64,000 nucleotides of DNA, from contig NZ_WNZW01000002.1 of assembly GCF_009725165.1 (NCBI RefSeq), positions 682,001 through 746,000 on the forward strand, given 5' to 3'. The position numbers and the translations under genes were made by a program. Shown piece after piece: positions 16,563-25,316 of this stretch. The notes beneath the pieces were generated by a model, which was given only the letters and a program-made list of their open reading frames with translations, searched no databases and was not told the DNA's origin. Positions within the stretch are counted from its first letter, which is position 1. The number at the start of each line of letters is the position of its first letter. Origin of the DNA: Paenibacillus woosongensis (GTDB lineage Bacteria; Bacillota; Bacilli; Paenibacillales; Paenibacillaceae).

Positions 16563-19139
16563 TTATTGCTCTGCCTCGATAATTATCCCATCGAGAAATA
16601 CTGTTCCATTTGGGCCAACGTCAACCGTAAACTCTCCTGAAGGATAAATTGTTATTCTTCCCTGTGCGTAAACTTGGCTAGTATTACGTGATAATACTCC
16701 AATACTTCTATTTGCTTTCGGCCGATAGCCCTGAGGGAGTATGAAGGCAGAAAGAGCACCTACTGATCCTCCCTCTATAGTTCCTTTAAATAATAAGAGG
16801 CTACCTATTTTTTTGTACCCCATACCATGATTGCTAGTCCACCCGTTCAACAGCGTTGGCGTGATCCATTGCAGGCTTGGAGCATCCTTCTCCGTCTTCT
16901 TCTGTTCAATGACGCTTACCCGATGCAGCGCTTCGGCCACACCTGTTGTCAAGTTGTTAATCTGCGCCTTTTCGTTTGCAGCTAGGCTGCCGCTAATCGG
17001 CTGAATCGGAAACGTGTCCAGTTTGGTATAGGTGACGGAATAGGCTGCGGATTGATCATAATTCGCGCTAAAAATGTAAGCTTGCTCCGTTCCCCAAGCG
17101 CCAGTTACCGATTCTTTAATCCATTTATGATCACGACCAGAATCCCGATATATCGCTATTATTTCTGCTGCCTTGCTGGACAAAGACGTCCCAACCCCAG
17201 TATTGTTAATTATCCAATTGGTGTTGGTATGCTGCTTCGGCTTTACACTTTCCCGCAACACTATCCCTGTACCTACATCAACCAAATTATCGCCTTCTGC
17301 CAGCGTTAGGCAACCTTCCACCGTGACTGGTTCGACGATTTCTTTTGCAAGACGGTATAGGAGCTGATAAGATGTCCTGTTAGGAGCTTGGGTTGTTGGC
17401 AAGGTAGATGTATCCGCTACGCCAGGTTTATTTATGGTTTTCCAATATTTTGTGCCCGTCCCCACATAAGGTACTGAGCCGTTTTGGTTACACATTGTCC
17501 AACCCCAAAAATACGCTTTTATCTCGTCGACCGAAGGAGTGTAGCTGCTTCCCCACCCGCTTTCTTCGATAGATATAGTCAAACTAAATAAGTTCTCAGA
17601 TAGTAATTGCATATCTGCCTTATCCCATATACCACCTGCCGCCATACGTCTCTCCAAAAGCACTCCATTGAATTTAGTAACGCTAGCAGAGTCTTTAAGT
17701 TGACCCGATATTGGTAGGTTAACGGATTTATACTGACCATTCGAATAGTTATTCCCAAATGTCCAATCCATCGACCCATTTAGTACAATCTTTTTCCACT
17801 TCATCAGCTTAAAATACTGACCATCCCACTCAAAAAGTACGTCTGGATCGCTTAAGTCCGTTGGGTTAGCATGTAGCTCCGTTTGAAAGGCGAGAATTGA
17901 TCTGCGTTGAGACTCAAACAGTTTGGCTTCGCTAAACGTAAGCATTGGATTCTTTAACTTAATAGTGCCTCCGCCAGGCTCATACCAAGCTACCGTAATT
18001 TTCGAGGTATTTTGCGGCGTAATAAATGTCCCTTTATTGGGTATATTGGCCGCAGTAATCTGCACTCCACTGCGATCTATAAAACCCACCCAAAGTGTCC
18101 CTCTATCGTTTACATCCCATGAAAGTGCATATTCCTGCTCAGGAATTGCCGATACTATGGATTGGAATGCAGTTCCTGCTGACGAAGCTCTAAACGTCGC
18201 CTCAACCTCATAGGGTTCCTTTATGTTTAAACTGGTTATCCCTGCGCCTGCCGTCCACTCATAAAACGGTGGCAGCAAATTACCAGACGTTGCAATCGCA
18301 TAGGGATTTTCCACGCCTACAATACCTGAAGAAACGAACGGGTATTTATCAGCAATTTCCTCACTGGTCATCCCATCGAGTGCCGCGTACTCGGCCTCTG
18401 AAAGCTTATAGATGCTCACTTCGTCGATATTACAACCTTCGGCTCCGGTTCCTGTAAAGTTTTCATTTCCATTTTGATCAACAAGAGCAATTCTCGGAAC
18501 TACATAACGAGCGCCAGGAGGAACTTTTGCCTTAACATACCCATATGTAAACTTCGTAGGGTTATCATAAATAACGCTTCCTCCAATTATTCCACTTACA
18601 TTCTCGGTACCTGTCTCGTTCCAAAAAAATAAGGTCATGTGTGCACCAGCAGATTGTGGCTTTATCCATGCTCCAAAAAGAATATATTCTCCTTCTGAAA
18701 CCCTGTAGCAGTCTTCTACTACACTTCCTGCGAATCTATAATAATGAGTAGTATCAGTTGAAGTATCCGCTACAACCTTTAAAGAAGCACTTCCAGACTT
18801 TTTGATAGTTGTGTCTATACTAGCATTTACTCTATTGTAAAAATATCGAGGGTTTAGACTTTCACATCCTCCCCAGCTACCGAGTATATTAATAAGCGTT
18901 CGTCCCCGTACTTCGCCAAGCTTAAAGCGTGCGTCGCGCTTAGCGTTGATCGTTTGTAATCCTGGCTGCAGTGTAATAAACTCGGTGCTGGATCTATTTA
19001 GACGATTTTGGACATTACCAACGGCCTCGTCAATCTTATCCCAGTTCTCATTCAGCATCGTCTCAATATTAAAATACTCATTCCCATCGGCTACCGGATC
19101 CTTCTTCAACAAGTTCAAGTGTTCTGTGTTACTTGCCAA
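16563..19139 (-). CDS. Tail fibre / receptor-binding protein
   Basis: Large structural protein (858 residues) encoded after baseplate gene xkdU, where PBSX-type elements carry the fibre (xkdV). The N-terminus (NTEHLNLLKKDPVADGNEYFNIETMLNENWDKIDEAV) is the typical baseplate-attachment segment of Firmicute fibres. The middle contains jelly-roll/carbohydrate-binding-like stretches (KSGSASLKVVADTSTDTTHYY). The C-terminal 100 residues (YKKIGSLLLFKGTIEGG...ITIYPSGEFTVDVGPNGT) form a beta-rich tip that probably sets target specificity. The start is set at TTG 19139, six bases after AGGAGGTG; it overlaps the xkdU stop by 11 bases. A longer frame from 19190 lies inside xkdU. Confidence 0.85.
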   Translation of the reverse strand: MASNTEHLNLLKKDPVADGNEYFNIETMLNENWDKIDEAVGNVQNRLNRSSTEFITLQPGLQTINAKRDARFKLGEVRGRTLINILGSWGGCESLNPRYFYNRVNASIDTTIKKSGSASLKVVADTSTDTTHYYRFAGSVVEDCYRVSEGEYILFGAWIKPQSAGAHMTLFFWNETGTENVSGIIGGSVIYDNPTKFTYGYVKAKVPPGARYVVPRIALVDQNGNENFTGTGAEGCNIDEVSIYKLSEAEYAALDGMTSEEIADKYPFVSSGIVGVENPYAIATSGNLLPPFYEWTAGAGITSLNIKEPYEVEATFRASSAGTAFQSIVSAIPEQEYALSWDVNDRGTLWVGFIDRSGVQITAANIPNKGTFITPQNTSKITVAWYEPGGGTIKLKNPMLTFSEAKLFESQRRSILAFQTELHANPTDLSDPDVLFEWDGQYFKLMKWKKIVLNGSMDWTFGNNYSNGQYKSVNLPISGQLKDSASVTKFNGVLLERRMAAGGIWDKADMQLLSENLFSLTISIEESGWGSSYTPSVDEIKAYFWGWTMCNQNGSVPYVGTGTKYWKTINKPGVADTSTLPTTQAPNRTSYQLLYRLAKEIVEPVTVEGCLTLAEGDNLVDVGTGIVLRESVKPKQHTNTNWIINNTGVGTSLSSKAAEIIAIYRDSGRDHKWIKESVTGAWGTEQAYIFSANYDQSAAYSVTYTKLDTFPIQPISGSLAANEKAQINNLTTGVAEALHRVSVIEQKKTEKDAPSLQWITPTLLNGWTSNHGMGYKKIGSLLLFKGTIEGGSVGALSAFILPQGYRPKANRSIGVLSRNTSQVYAQGRITIYPSGEFTVDVGPNGTVFLDGIIIEAEQ

Positions 19140-19707
19140 CTGAACCACCTCCTGCAAATTTTGATAGCGGCACCTGCTCCAATTCGCCAAGCGTCATGAC
19201 GGCATGGATGTCTTGAATCAGCAAATAGCTGAATTCGTACTCGACCGCCAAGTGCGCCGGTTTAAGCTCCTCAATGACAGCTTTCAGATCATCCAAATTC
19301 GGTGGAACGCCAATTGTATCAATAAACTTCACCGTGAAGCTCCATTCATCCGGCTGAAAAGATACATCGACCGTACCGCCGTCGTATGCTTCGGCTACAT
19401 TTTTGACCAATCGGCCGGTAAATTGCCCGGCACCCCTCAGCTTTGACTCCACAACGGCGCGCCGCTGTTCCAGTGGCTTGGCCAGGTCTGTTTCAATCCC
19501 CAGTTCCTGCTCCCAGCGGTTCAGCCCCCAGGTAGCCGTCTTTACGAAAAATTGCTCCAATGTATCATCGAGCGCCTGGTACAGCAGATCCAGTTCTGCA
19601 CCTTTAGCATTCATATCCCCTCGCATCACGCGAGAAGTTTCATAATAACCCGGCAGATATGAAAAAAGCTCGCGCCCTCTCGGGCTTGTCATCATTTGAA
19701 CACTCAT
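19129..19707 (-). CDS. xkdU: Baseplate protein XkdU-like (YmfQ/DUF2313)
   Basis: A 192-residue baseplate wedge component of contractile tails. It shows the family layout: GRELFSYLPGYYETSRVMRGDM, then QALDDTLEQFFVKTATWGLNRWEQELGIETD, then ERRAVVESKLRGAG-type wording (here EQRRAVVESKLRGAGQFT). The final third ends in VEYEFSYLLIQDIHAV. These are typical of XkdU/YmfQ, which link baseplate J (XkdT) to the fibre. The fibre start overlaps its end. The 117-base gap before it (19708-19824) is unusual in this tightly packed operon and holds only a possible 19-codon peptide frame. Confidence 0.87.
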   Translation of the reverse strand: MSVQMMTSPRGRELFSYLPGYYETSRVMRGDMNAKGAELDLLYQALDDTLEQFFVKTATWGLNRWEQELGIETDLAKPLEQRRAVVESKLRGAGQFTGRLVKNVAEAYDGGTVDVSFQPDEWSFTVKFIDTIGVPPNLDDLKAVIEELKPAHLAVEYEFSYLLIQDIHAVMTLGELEQVPLSKFAGGGSVGK

Positions 19708-19824
19708 AGACGACCACCATTTCCAGCACTCATTATCGCTTTATAATTCATGATCTCAGGCATCATCCTCAACAACAATCGCCGACTCGTGCTTGCACCA
19801 GCCCACGAACACTCCATCACCACA

Positions 19825-20943
19825 TTACGCATTCACTACCACCGTCCCCAACACGGCGACCTGACCGGGCTGAATCTGAATGTTCGTATCCGCGTTACCA
19901 TTCACCGTTAGATCGGAGTAATCGATAATCGGTGGAATATCCAGCAGAACTGAAGCAATACGCGTTACCCGCACGAGCGGATCGGCAAAAGCCAGCTGCT
20001 TCAAATATGCCTGCACTCCCTTTTCGATCAGCGCCTTCACTTCGGCCAAGGTAGCGCCATCCGCCAAGGTCAGCTTAACGCTGATATGAATCGGCACTTC
20101 CTCAGCCGCCATCACGGTCACGACCGGCCCCGCCGGAGCCATGCCCTCTCCTTGCCCGTCCTGCGTCGGGTCGATATATTGCTGGGCTGCCGCAACGATA
20201 TCCTCGTTGGCCGCGCGTTTGTCCGCATCAAGCAAATAAATGCCGACCGTTCCCGCTCCGTTCCATAACGGATGAACCTGTACGCCGCCAACGCCCGGCA
20301 CCTCTCCGGCCCATTTCATATACTGGGCTTTGTTTCCGCTTGTCCCTTGGCTCCGCACCTGATTTAGAAAACGTTCCAACAACGATTCATCCGACTCTAC
20401 ATCCGTGCCGCCCCGCGTCTCCTCCAGGTTCGTCACAGACACAATCCCGTTCACCGAAGCAGACATCACCGTAATCACTCCTGCAGACACCGTGCCATTG
20501 CGGCCTGATTCTACGGCTCGAACGCCTACTAATGCCACACCTGTGTCATCCAGCGTCACAGCTGCCGTCGTCGCGTATTCAATAGAAGCTTCCCCCGTAA
20601 TTTCATCGGCCGGAGTAGCTACCAGTGTGCCCGCAGGCACCGCTGTGCCTGGCGTTCCGGTAAACTGAACCTGTCCGGTTGCCGCCGTCGCCGCACGCCG
20701 CGCAACGCCATGCTCTGCCGCCCGCATATCCAGGTATGGCCCATAGGACGAGCTGGCAAAACCCCATTCCAGCACCTGCCTGGCCCAAAGCGCGGCCTCC
20801 GACAGCATAAAAGCCACAGGAGCCTGCGCATCCCAAATAAACGAGCCCTCTGATTTGTCGATATCATCAGGCACCCGGCTTAGCATTCGCTGCATAATCT
20901 GTTCTTCCGTCTGTTCTTGCAAATATACTGGCAATCCTGCCAT
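19825..20943 (-). CDS. xkdT: Baseplate J-like protein XkdT
   Basis: A 372-residue baseplate wedge protein (Baseplate_J family, T4 gp6-like). The N-terminus LPVYLQEQTEEQIMQRMLSRVPDDIDKSEGSFIWDAQAPVA is nearly the family consensus. TRGGTDVESDESLLERFLNQVRSQGTSGN-type wording follows near residue 180 (ETRGGTDVESDESLLERFL), then the VGGVQVHPLWNGAGTVGIYLLD region. It forms the ring that holds fibres and triggers sheath contraction. Its start shares a base with the xkdS stop (TAATG). Confidence 0.92.
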   Translation of the reverse strand: MAGLPVYLQEQTEEQIMQRMLSRVPDDIDKSEGSFIWDAQAPVAFMLSEAALWARQVLEWGFASSSYGPYLDMRAAEHGVARRAATAATGQVQFTGTPGTAVPAGTLVATPADEITGEASIEYATTAAVTLDDTGVALVGVRAVESGRNGTVSAGVITVMSASVNGIVSVTNLEETRGGTDVESDESLLERFLNQVRSQGTSGNKAQYMKWAGEVPGVGGVQVHPLWNGAGTVGIYLLDADKRAANEDIVAAAQQYIDPTQDGQGEGMAPAGPVVTVMAAEEVPIHISVKLTLADGATLAEVKALIEKGVQAYLKQLAFADPLVRVTRIASVLLDIPPIIDYSDLTVNGNADTNIQIQPGQVAVLGTVVVNA

Positions 20944-21428
20944 TACACGGTCACACTCCCTTCCAAAACTGCAGTCTCATCTCTTACATTCATCACGCGG
21001 CAGGAGAACAAGCAGGCATCCCCAGACCAGCGAAAAGAAAACTGATCCACCCGCGCCGTACGCGGATCTATCATCAATGCCTCCGTCGTCATGCGCTGAA
21101 TTTCCGATTCCAGCGCCCCGCGGCTCATCCCCCGGCCAATCAGGCCTTCGTATTCCTGCCCGTAATCGCGGGAATAAATCAAGTGATGATACCTTGCCGT
21201 TCGCACGGCTTTTTCACACCACATCATCCAGGCTGCGGTCTCGTCGGCGGACGCTATTTTTCGCGTAGGGGTCATCCGGAACTCGCCTGCCTCAAAATCA
21301 AACAGCCAGCTCCGCCCAAACATTCCTCCAGTTGCCGCACTCTGCTCCCCCAGTACGTTCAGCTCATCCGACCCAGCCGCGCCCGAACCAGCGCCCCATT
21401 CCTGCTCCTCAGGAAATAAATTAGCCAC
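20943..21428 (-). CDS. xkdS: Baseplate protein XkdS-like (DUF2634)
   Basis: A 161-residue protein related to T4 gp25-type wedge components (DUF2634). It includes RSWLFDFEAGEFRMTPTRKIAS, WMMWCEKAVRTARYHHLIYSRDYGQEYEGLIG and the C-terminal DQFSFRWSGDACLFSCRVMNVRD. This RY-x-IYSxDYG pattern is the hallmark of XkdS/YqbS. GTG start, overlapping the end of xkdR by 8 bases. Role: baseplate assembly around the tube tip. Confidence 0.9.
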   Translation of the reverse strand: MANLFPEEQEWGAGSGAAGSDELNVLGEQSAATGGMFGRSWLFDFEAGEFRMTPTRKIASADETAAWMMWCEKAVRTARYHHLIYSRDYGQEYEGLIGRGMSRGALESEIQRMTTEALMIDPRTARVDQFSFRWSGDACLFSCRVMNVRDETAVLEGSVTV

Positions 21429-21834
21429 CTTGGCTCACCACCCTGCATAGGACGACCACCTCATGGCCGCCATTCAAATTAGCGGCAACGACGCGATCCC
21501 CCGGCTGAAGACCGTCGGCCAGATTAACGCGAACGTCCTTGATCTCGGCCGCCTCAAATTCAAAACGCGTTCGCGGACCCGGTACTCCAAGCGGGTATCC
21601 CTCCTGATCGACGGGCGACATCATCGTTCCTATCATATGAAAAGCCGGAATTTCCAAAGTGACCGGAAAATCCGCAACCCAATAATTTTTAATTTCGTGT
21701 TTGAAATGATCCAGCTTCAGCCCCGATGCAGTTATCGTTCCGAGCTCCGTGGACATGCCGGACAGCATATCTTTGGCATACCCCGCCATCTGCTCCCGGA
21801 AAACGGCCGCCAATGATTTATAAGGATCAGCCAT
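21421..21834 (-). CDS. xkdR: XkdR-like baseplate/hub protein (DUF2577)
   Basis: A 137-residue protein of the DUF2577 family found between XkdQ and XkdS in all PBSX-type modules. A helical N-terminus of about 35 residues is followed by an OB-like beta domain (FPVTLEIPAFHMIG...FEAAEIKDVRVNLADGLQPGDRVVAANLNGGHEVVVLCRV). It is likely part of the hub or central spike. It overlaps xkdQ upstream and xkdS downstream by 8 bases each, which implies coupled translation. Confidence 0.85.
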   Translation of the reverse strand: MADPYKSLAAVFREQMAGYAKDMLSGMSTELGTITASGLKLDHFKHEIKNYWVADFPVTLEIPAFHMIGTMMSPVDQEGYPLGVPGPRTRFEFEAAEIKDVRVNLADGLQPGDRVVAANLNGGHEVVVLCRVVSQGG

Positions 21835-22843
21835 GGTTGAGATAATACCTCCTTTTCACATAGTCGTATGACCCCAGCTCCAGCGACATCCGTCCCGGAT
21901 CGCCCAGCTCATGCGATATTGACATGACGATCAGTTCCAGGCCGTTTAGCTCCACCTTATCACCAGCCCGCAGCGTGTTAATGTCGAGCCCGTTGACGGT
22001 GAAGGTCTCCTGAAGGCTAGTCAGCATGCTTTTGGCCAATTTTTTGGCATCCGCCGGCGTCTTCACATCCTCGTCCTGAACAATCCGCTGCAAAGTCCCG
22101 AATGTACTGACTTCTCCCGTCTCTACCGCCAAAAATTGCGATGGGGGATCGGCTTTGTTCTTATCGCTGCCGGTTCTCGGACTCGCTGGTTTGCTGCTAT
22201 CGGTGCTGCCAATCACTTTGACCTTAGTGATCGTTCCCTCCAAGGTCCGATGCTGGTCGATGCCCTCCAGAGCTTCAAGCTTCCATACGGTTTTGTTGCT
22301 GCCGATTTTGAACAGCTCGAGACCCGCAGGCGTCATCCGCGGCATGTACGCATCCCCGCCGAGCTTCACGGTCTCCCTTAAGTCCGTTACGATCATGTTA
22401 TAGATCGCTTGAGAGCGGTAAGTCGCCTTACTTAGGGCCTTTTCCGTGTCCGGAATGGAGGCCAGATTGATTTGCCAATCCTGCGCGTATTTCTTGAGCC
22501 GCTGGCTTGCTGTTCCTCCCGAAGAGAACAAGTACTCATCCTCCGATTTCGCGAGGTAAATGGTCCGGTCGTACACCACAAGGCTGAGGCTCTTGCTGCC
22601 GCGATTGCTGCTGATACATTCCCACACCACGCCGGGATTCAGCAGATAGACCATTTCCTTGCCTCCAAAGGGTACTCCGCTTACGCGAATCGTCTGCCCC
22701 GGAGCAATGGCCAGTCCAGATTCAGGCACCCGCAGATTGATGCGGGCCTCATACGAAATTTGATCCAGCGAATCGGTTAAGGAGACACTCTCGATCAATT
22801 CCCGCAAATAATGCTTATCCTCCAGAACCACCTCATAACTCAT
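21827..22843 (-). CDS. xkdQ: Tail hub protein XkdQ-like
   Basis: A 338-residue hub protein resembling T4 gp27/gpD-type late control proteins. Seen are YEARINLRVPESGLAIAPGQTIRVSG, WECISSNRGSKSLSLVVYDRTIYLAKSEDEYLFSSGGTASQRLK, and the C-terminal LTSLQETFTVNGLDINTLRAGDKVELNGLELIVMSISHE. The AGDKVxxNG ending is typical. It connects the tube to the spike and baseplate. It starts inside the xkdP stop (4-base overlap). Confidence 0.9.
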   Translation of the reverse strand: MSYEVVLEDKHYLRELIESVSLTDSLDQISYEARINLRVPESGLAIAPGQTIRVSGVPFGGKEMVYLLNPGVVWECISSNRGSKSLSLVVYDRTIYLAKSEDEYLFSSGGTASQRLKKYAQDWQINLASIPDTEKALSKATYRSQAIYNMIVTDLRETVKLGGDAYMPRMTPAGLELFKIGSNKTVWKLEALEGIDQHRTLEGTITKVKVIGSTDSSKPASPRTGSDKNKADPPSQFLAVETGEVSTFGTLQRIVQDEDVKTPADAKKLAKSMLTSLQETFTVNGLDINTLRAGDKVELNGLELIVMSISHELGDPGRMSLELGSYDYVKRRYYLNHG

Positions 22844-23475
22844 GACGGCATCACCAGCTTCTGCCCTGGTTTGATCAAATTGGGATTAGGGCCGATCGTT
22901 TTTTTGTTCAAATTGTAAATAGCCGACCATTTGGAGCTGTCGCCGAGCTCCAGCTTGGCAATTTTGGAGAGGCTGTCGCCGGACTTGACGGTGTAGGCTT
23001 TTGGCTTTTTTTTCAAATCAGGACGATTCGATCCACCACCGCTATTCCCGCTGCCTGCAGCACTCCCCGCCTTCGTATGAACCTTTGGCTGCCTCCACAT
23101 CCGGGCCGTCAGATCGAAGTAAATGTCGTCGGGCTCCCCGCCCTTAAACGTAGTGTCATGTACCGTGATAAAAACGAGCAGGTTCACCAAATTCTCAATA
23201 ATCAGTCGAACGGGGCGCTTGCTGTTCATCATCTCCGTCAGCAGGTGCATGGCTTCCTTTGGCGCAGGCTGCATCTCGTGGTCTCCCCACCATGCGGGAA
23301 AAAAAGAAGAGAAGGTGATCTCCCTCACCCTCTCTGCCGTTGCCATATCAAATTCCCCGTAAGATAGCATATTCAAGGTCTCGTAGCCTTTGCCCCGAGT
23401 GATTCTCACCTCTTCCGGATTGACGGGGAACACGAAATCGGTGCCTGCCGCTTCATCTATTAACCTGATTTCCAC
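22840..23475 (-). CDS. xkdP: LysM-containing tail protein XkdP
   Basis: A 211-residue protein. The N-terminal 130 residues are a tail/baseplate domain (DFVFPVNPEEVRITRGKGYETLNMLSYGEFDMATAERVREITFSSFFPAWW). A Gly/Ser linker (SAAGSGNSGGGSNRP) follows, then a C-terminal LysM of about 50 residues (YTVKSGDSLSKIAKLELGDSSKWSAIYNLN...PGQKLVMPS). This matches XkdP of PBSX, thought to hold the tape measure and touch peptidoglycan. Start GTG 23475 behind GGGGGGAG. Confidence 0.92.
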   Translation of the reverse strand: MEIRLIDEAAGTDFVFPVNPEEVRITRGKGYETLNMLSYGEFDMATAERVREITFSSFFPAWWGDHEMQPAPKEAMHLLTEMMNSKRPVRLIIENLVNLLVFITVHDTTFKGGEPDDIYFDLTARMWRQPKVHTKAGSAAGSGNSGGGSNRPDLKKKPKAYTVKSGDSLSKIAKLELGDSSKWSAIYNLNKKTIGPNPNLIKPGQKLVMPS

Positions 23476-23489
23476 TCTTTGCTCCCCCC

Positions 23490-25082
23490 TTATTTGGTCA
23501 TATTTATAAGTACTCTGCTTATATTATGAGTCACATGCCATCCAACCTGCTTGGAAATACTATCAATATCGATTTCCTGTTGCTGCTGATGAATTTGGAC
23601 CATCCCCGGAGGCATATTTACTATAATCTCAGGGGCTGGCTGAGGTGCAGCCGCCTGGGGAACAGGGGGATTTGGAGCAGGGAGCGGTCCATTTAATGAT
23701 TTGAAATACTCAGCTGCACTCAAAATCTCTTCATCCGTTAACGGGGTCCCAGAAGGCTTATTGCCAGTACCGAAAATAATCTCGTGCTTGAGTTGTTCTA
23801 TATCGGTAGTTGGGTGCGATTTCCTTCCGCCGCCACTTAAGTAGGCATCAGCTATAGTCGTTCCCGGAGGGTAAGGTGGGTCATGGAATGTGCGTTTTCC
23901 TTTTTCACTAAATAAGTCATATATGCCTACCCCGATTTTTTCACCAATCATATCACTTACTGTATTTCCAACTACTGTTGCTATATAGTTTTTAGTAAAG
24001 AAGCCAGTTACTGCCGTTCCAATCAAGCCGCCCACAAAGCCCCCTATTTTCCCTGCTCTCTCCCTATCAGTCTTGGCAGTAAATATCTCATGGGCTGATT
24101 GGATTTGTGAAATACCCGGTATTTTTATTATCTTTTTACCCTTGCCTATAAACTCCGTTACCTTCTTCACCCAAGGTTTATCCATAAAGCCCTTTATTTT
24201 ACTGTTATTCCATAAGTCTTTGGCCTTGGGAATCCACTCGTTCTTTACCTTGCTGTTGTCCCACGCTTGTTTTACTTTGCTATTCTGCCAGGAATCCTTG
24301 ATCTTCGGAAGCCATTTATTACTCCACTGATCTTTAAGCTCCTTTTGCGCTCCGTCGACTATATCAGATTTTATTGACTCTATTAATTTATTTCCGAATT
24401 CCTTCAAAGCGTTCCCGGCATCGGAAATCATCGTATCCCACGGAATATTCGAGAACTTCTCAACAATACGTTGAGGATCAATGAGCTCCAGGAATGCCTC
24501 AAAGAATATCTGACCGAGCGTCTTACCCGCTGCTTTGCATAGCGGCTCGCTTTCTGGAGGGTTGCATCCTGAGGATTCTCCGCATTTGCACTCTCCTGCC
24601 GCCTCAGCCGGACAATCAACAACTTCCAGCGCGTCAAAAATACACTCTAAAGCTTCCTGGAAAGTCACCGAGATCCGCTGTAATAAACTTTCTCCTTCAG
24701 CACAGATCTGTTCAGCTACAGAGCCGCCAATCGCAGCTCCAAAGCCTCCCATTTCCACCTCGACCCGCCACCGGGTACGGCTCAACTCCTGCAGCGCGCC
24801 CCTGATCTCGGCGATCTTCGGCGTCGCCAGGTCGATCAGTTCGGCCACCGGACGGGCCGCGGCCTGATTAAGCCGCTTCATCGTTGCGCTAAGCCGGATG
24901 GCCGTTTCCGTGAAACGGTCCTCTAACGTAATGCTCGGCCGCATTCTCGTGTTACCTAGTGCGAGGGCGCGCCGCCGGGTTTGCAGCAGCATGTGGTCCA
25001 GGCCTCGCAGCTTCCTCTCCGCGGCATCGAGATCCCGGGAATCGATAATGATGTCCATTGAACGCAGTTCTTGATTCGCCAC
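23490..25082 (-). CDS. Tape measure protein (XkdO position), short, with Cys cluster
   Basis: Identified mainly by position after the tail-chaperone frameshift pair and before xkdP, and by helical content. 530 residues, well below the roughly 1300 of PBSX XkdO, so a short tail is expected. Residues 1-110 are charged and helical. Residues 157-182 hold five cysteines (C157, C165, C167, C173, C182). Residues 257-297 hold tandem Trp/Asn-Ser-Lys repeats (WLPKIKDSWQNSKVK and WIPKAKDLWNNSKIK). A glycine-rich hydrophobic segment (GKIGGFVGGLIGTAVTGFF) lies near residue 345 and is a candidate membrane-entering part. The C-terminus has an Ala/Pro-rich linker. Start GTG 25082 behind AAAGGAGG. Confidence 0.75.
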   Translation of the reverse strand: MANQELRSMDIIIDSRDLDAAERKLRGLDHMLLQTRRRALALGNTRMRPSITLEDRFTETAIRLSATMKRLNQAAARPVAELIDLATPKIAEIRGALQELSRTRWRVEVEMGGFGAAIGGSVAEQICAEGESLLQRISVTFQEALECIFDALEVVDCPAEAAGECKCGESSGCNPPESEPLCKAAGKTLGQIFFEAFLELIDPQRIVEKFSNIPWDTMISDAGNALKEFGNKLIESIKSDIVDGAQKELKDQWSNKWLPKIKDSWQNSKVKQAWDNSKVKNEWIPKAKDLWNNSKIKGFMDKPWVKKVTEFIGKGKKIIKIPGISQIQSAHEIFTAKTDRERAGKIGGFVGGLIGTAVTGFFTKNYIATVVGNTVSDMIGEKIGVGIYDLFSEKGKRTFHDPPYPPGTTIADAYLSGGGRKSHPTTDIEQLKHEIIFGTGNKPSGTPLTDEEILSAAEYFKSLNGPLPAPNPPVPQAAAPQPAPEIIVNMPPGMVQIHQQQQEIDIDSISKQVGWHVTHNISRVLINMTK

Positions 25083-25121
25083 GTTTTACCTCCTTTCTGC
25101 CGTAAATCAGCCATCGCGGAC

Positions 25122-25316
25122 TCATCCAGACGGCTTCCGCCCGAAGCCGGACGGCGAGGCTGAAGATGACATCATCTCCAGCTCCATCTCCGTAAAAGCC
25201 CGCAGCAGCATGCGCTCTCCCTTCGGGAGAGACCAGAACTCTCCGGGGCGCAGACTATGCCTGCTCCACATATGGAACAAGAGCGTCGTCATGCCGCCGG
25301 AGTTCGCTAGTTTTTT
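25122..25316 (-). CDS. Tail assembly chaperone C-terminal part, expressed by -1 frameshift
   Basis: The last sense codons of the xkdN-like gene read CTA AAA AAC TAG. This contains the heptamer A AAA AAC in the correct phase for a -1 slip, with the stop immediately after. In the -1 frame translation continues 63 codons to TGA at 25124-25122, giving a polypeptide with FWSLPKGERMLLRAFTEMEL, of the kind seen in G-T type chaperone extensions. No ribosome site suits independent expression. The gpG/gpGT arrangement is known to be conserved in tailed phages; for this sequence the frameshift is inferred. Confidence 0.75.
   Translation of the reverse strand, partial: KKLANSGGMTTLLFHMWSRHSLRPGEFWSLPKGERMLLRAFTEMELEMMSSSASPSGFGRKPSG

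Noticed and set aside
19705-19824. Tiny peptides in the gap between xkdT and xkdU (a 19-codon frame ending ATGA at the xkdU start; an in-frame continuation past the xkdT stop)
   Set aside because: Possible coupling leader, but no strong ribosome site and no similarity; too little support to list as genes.
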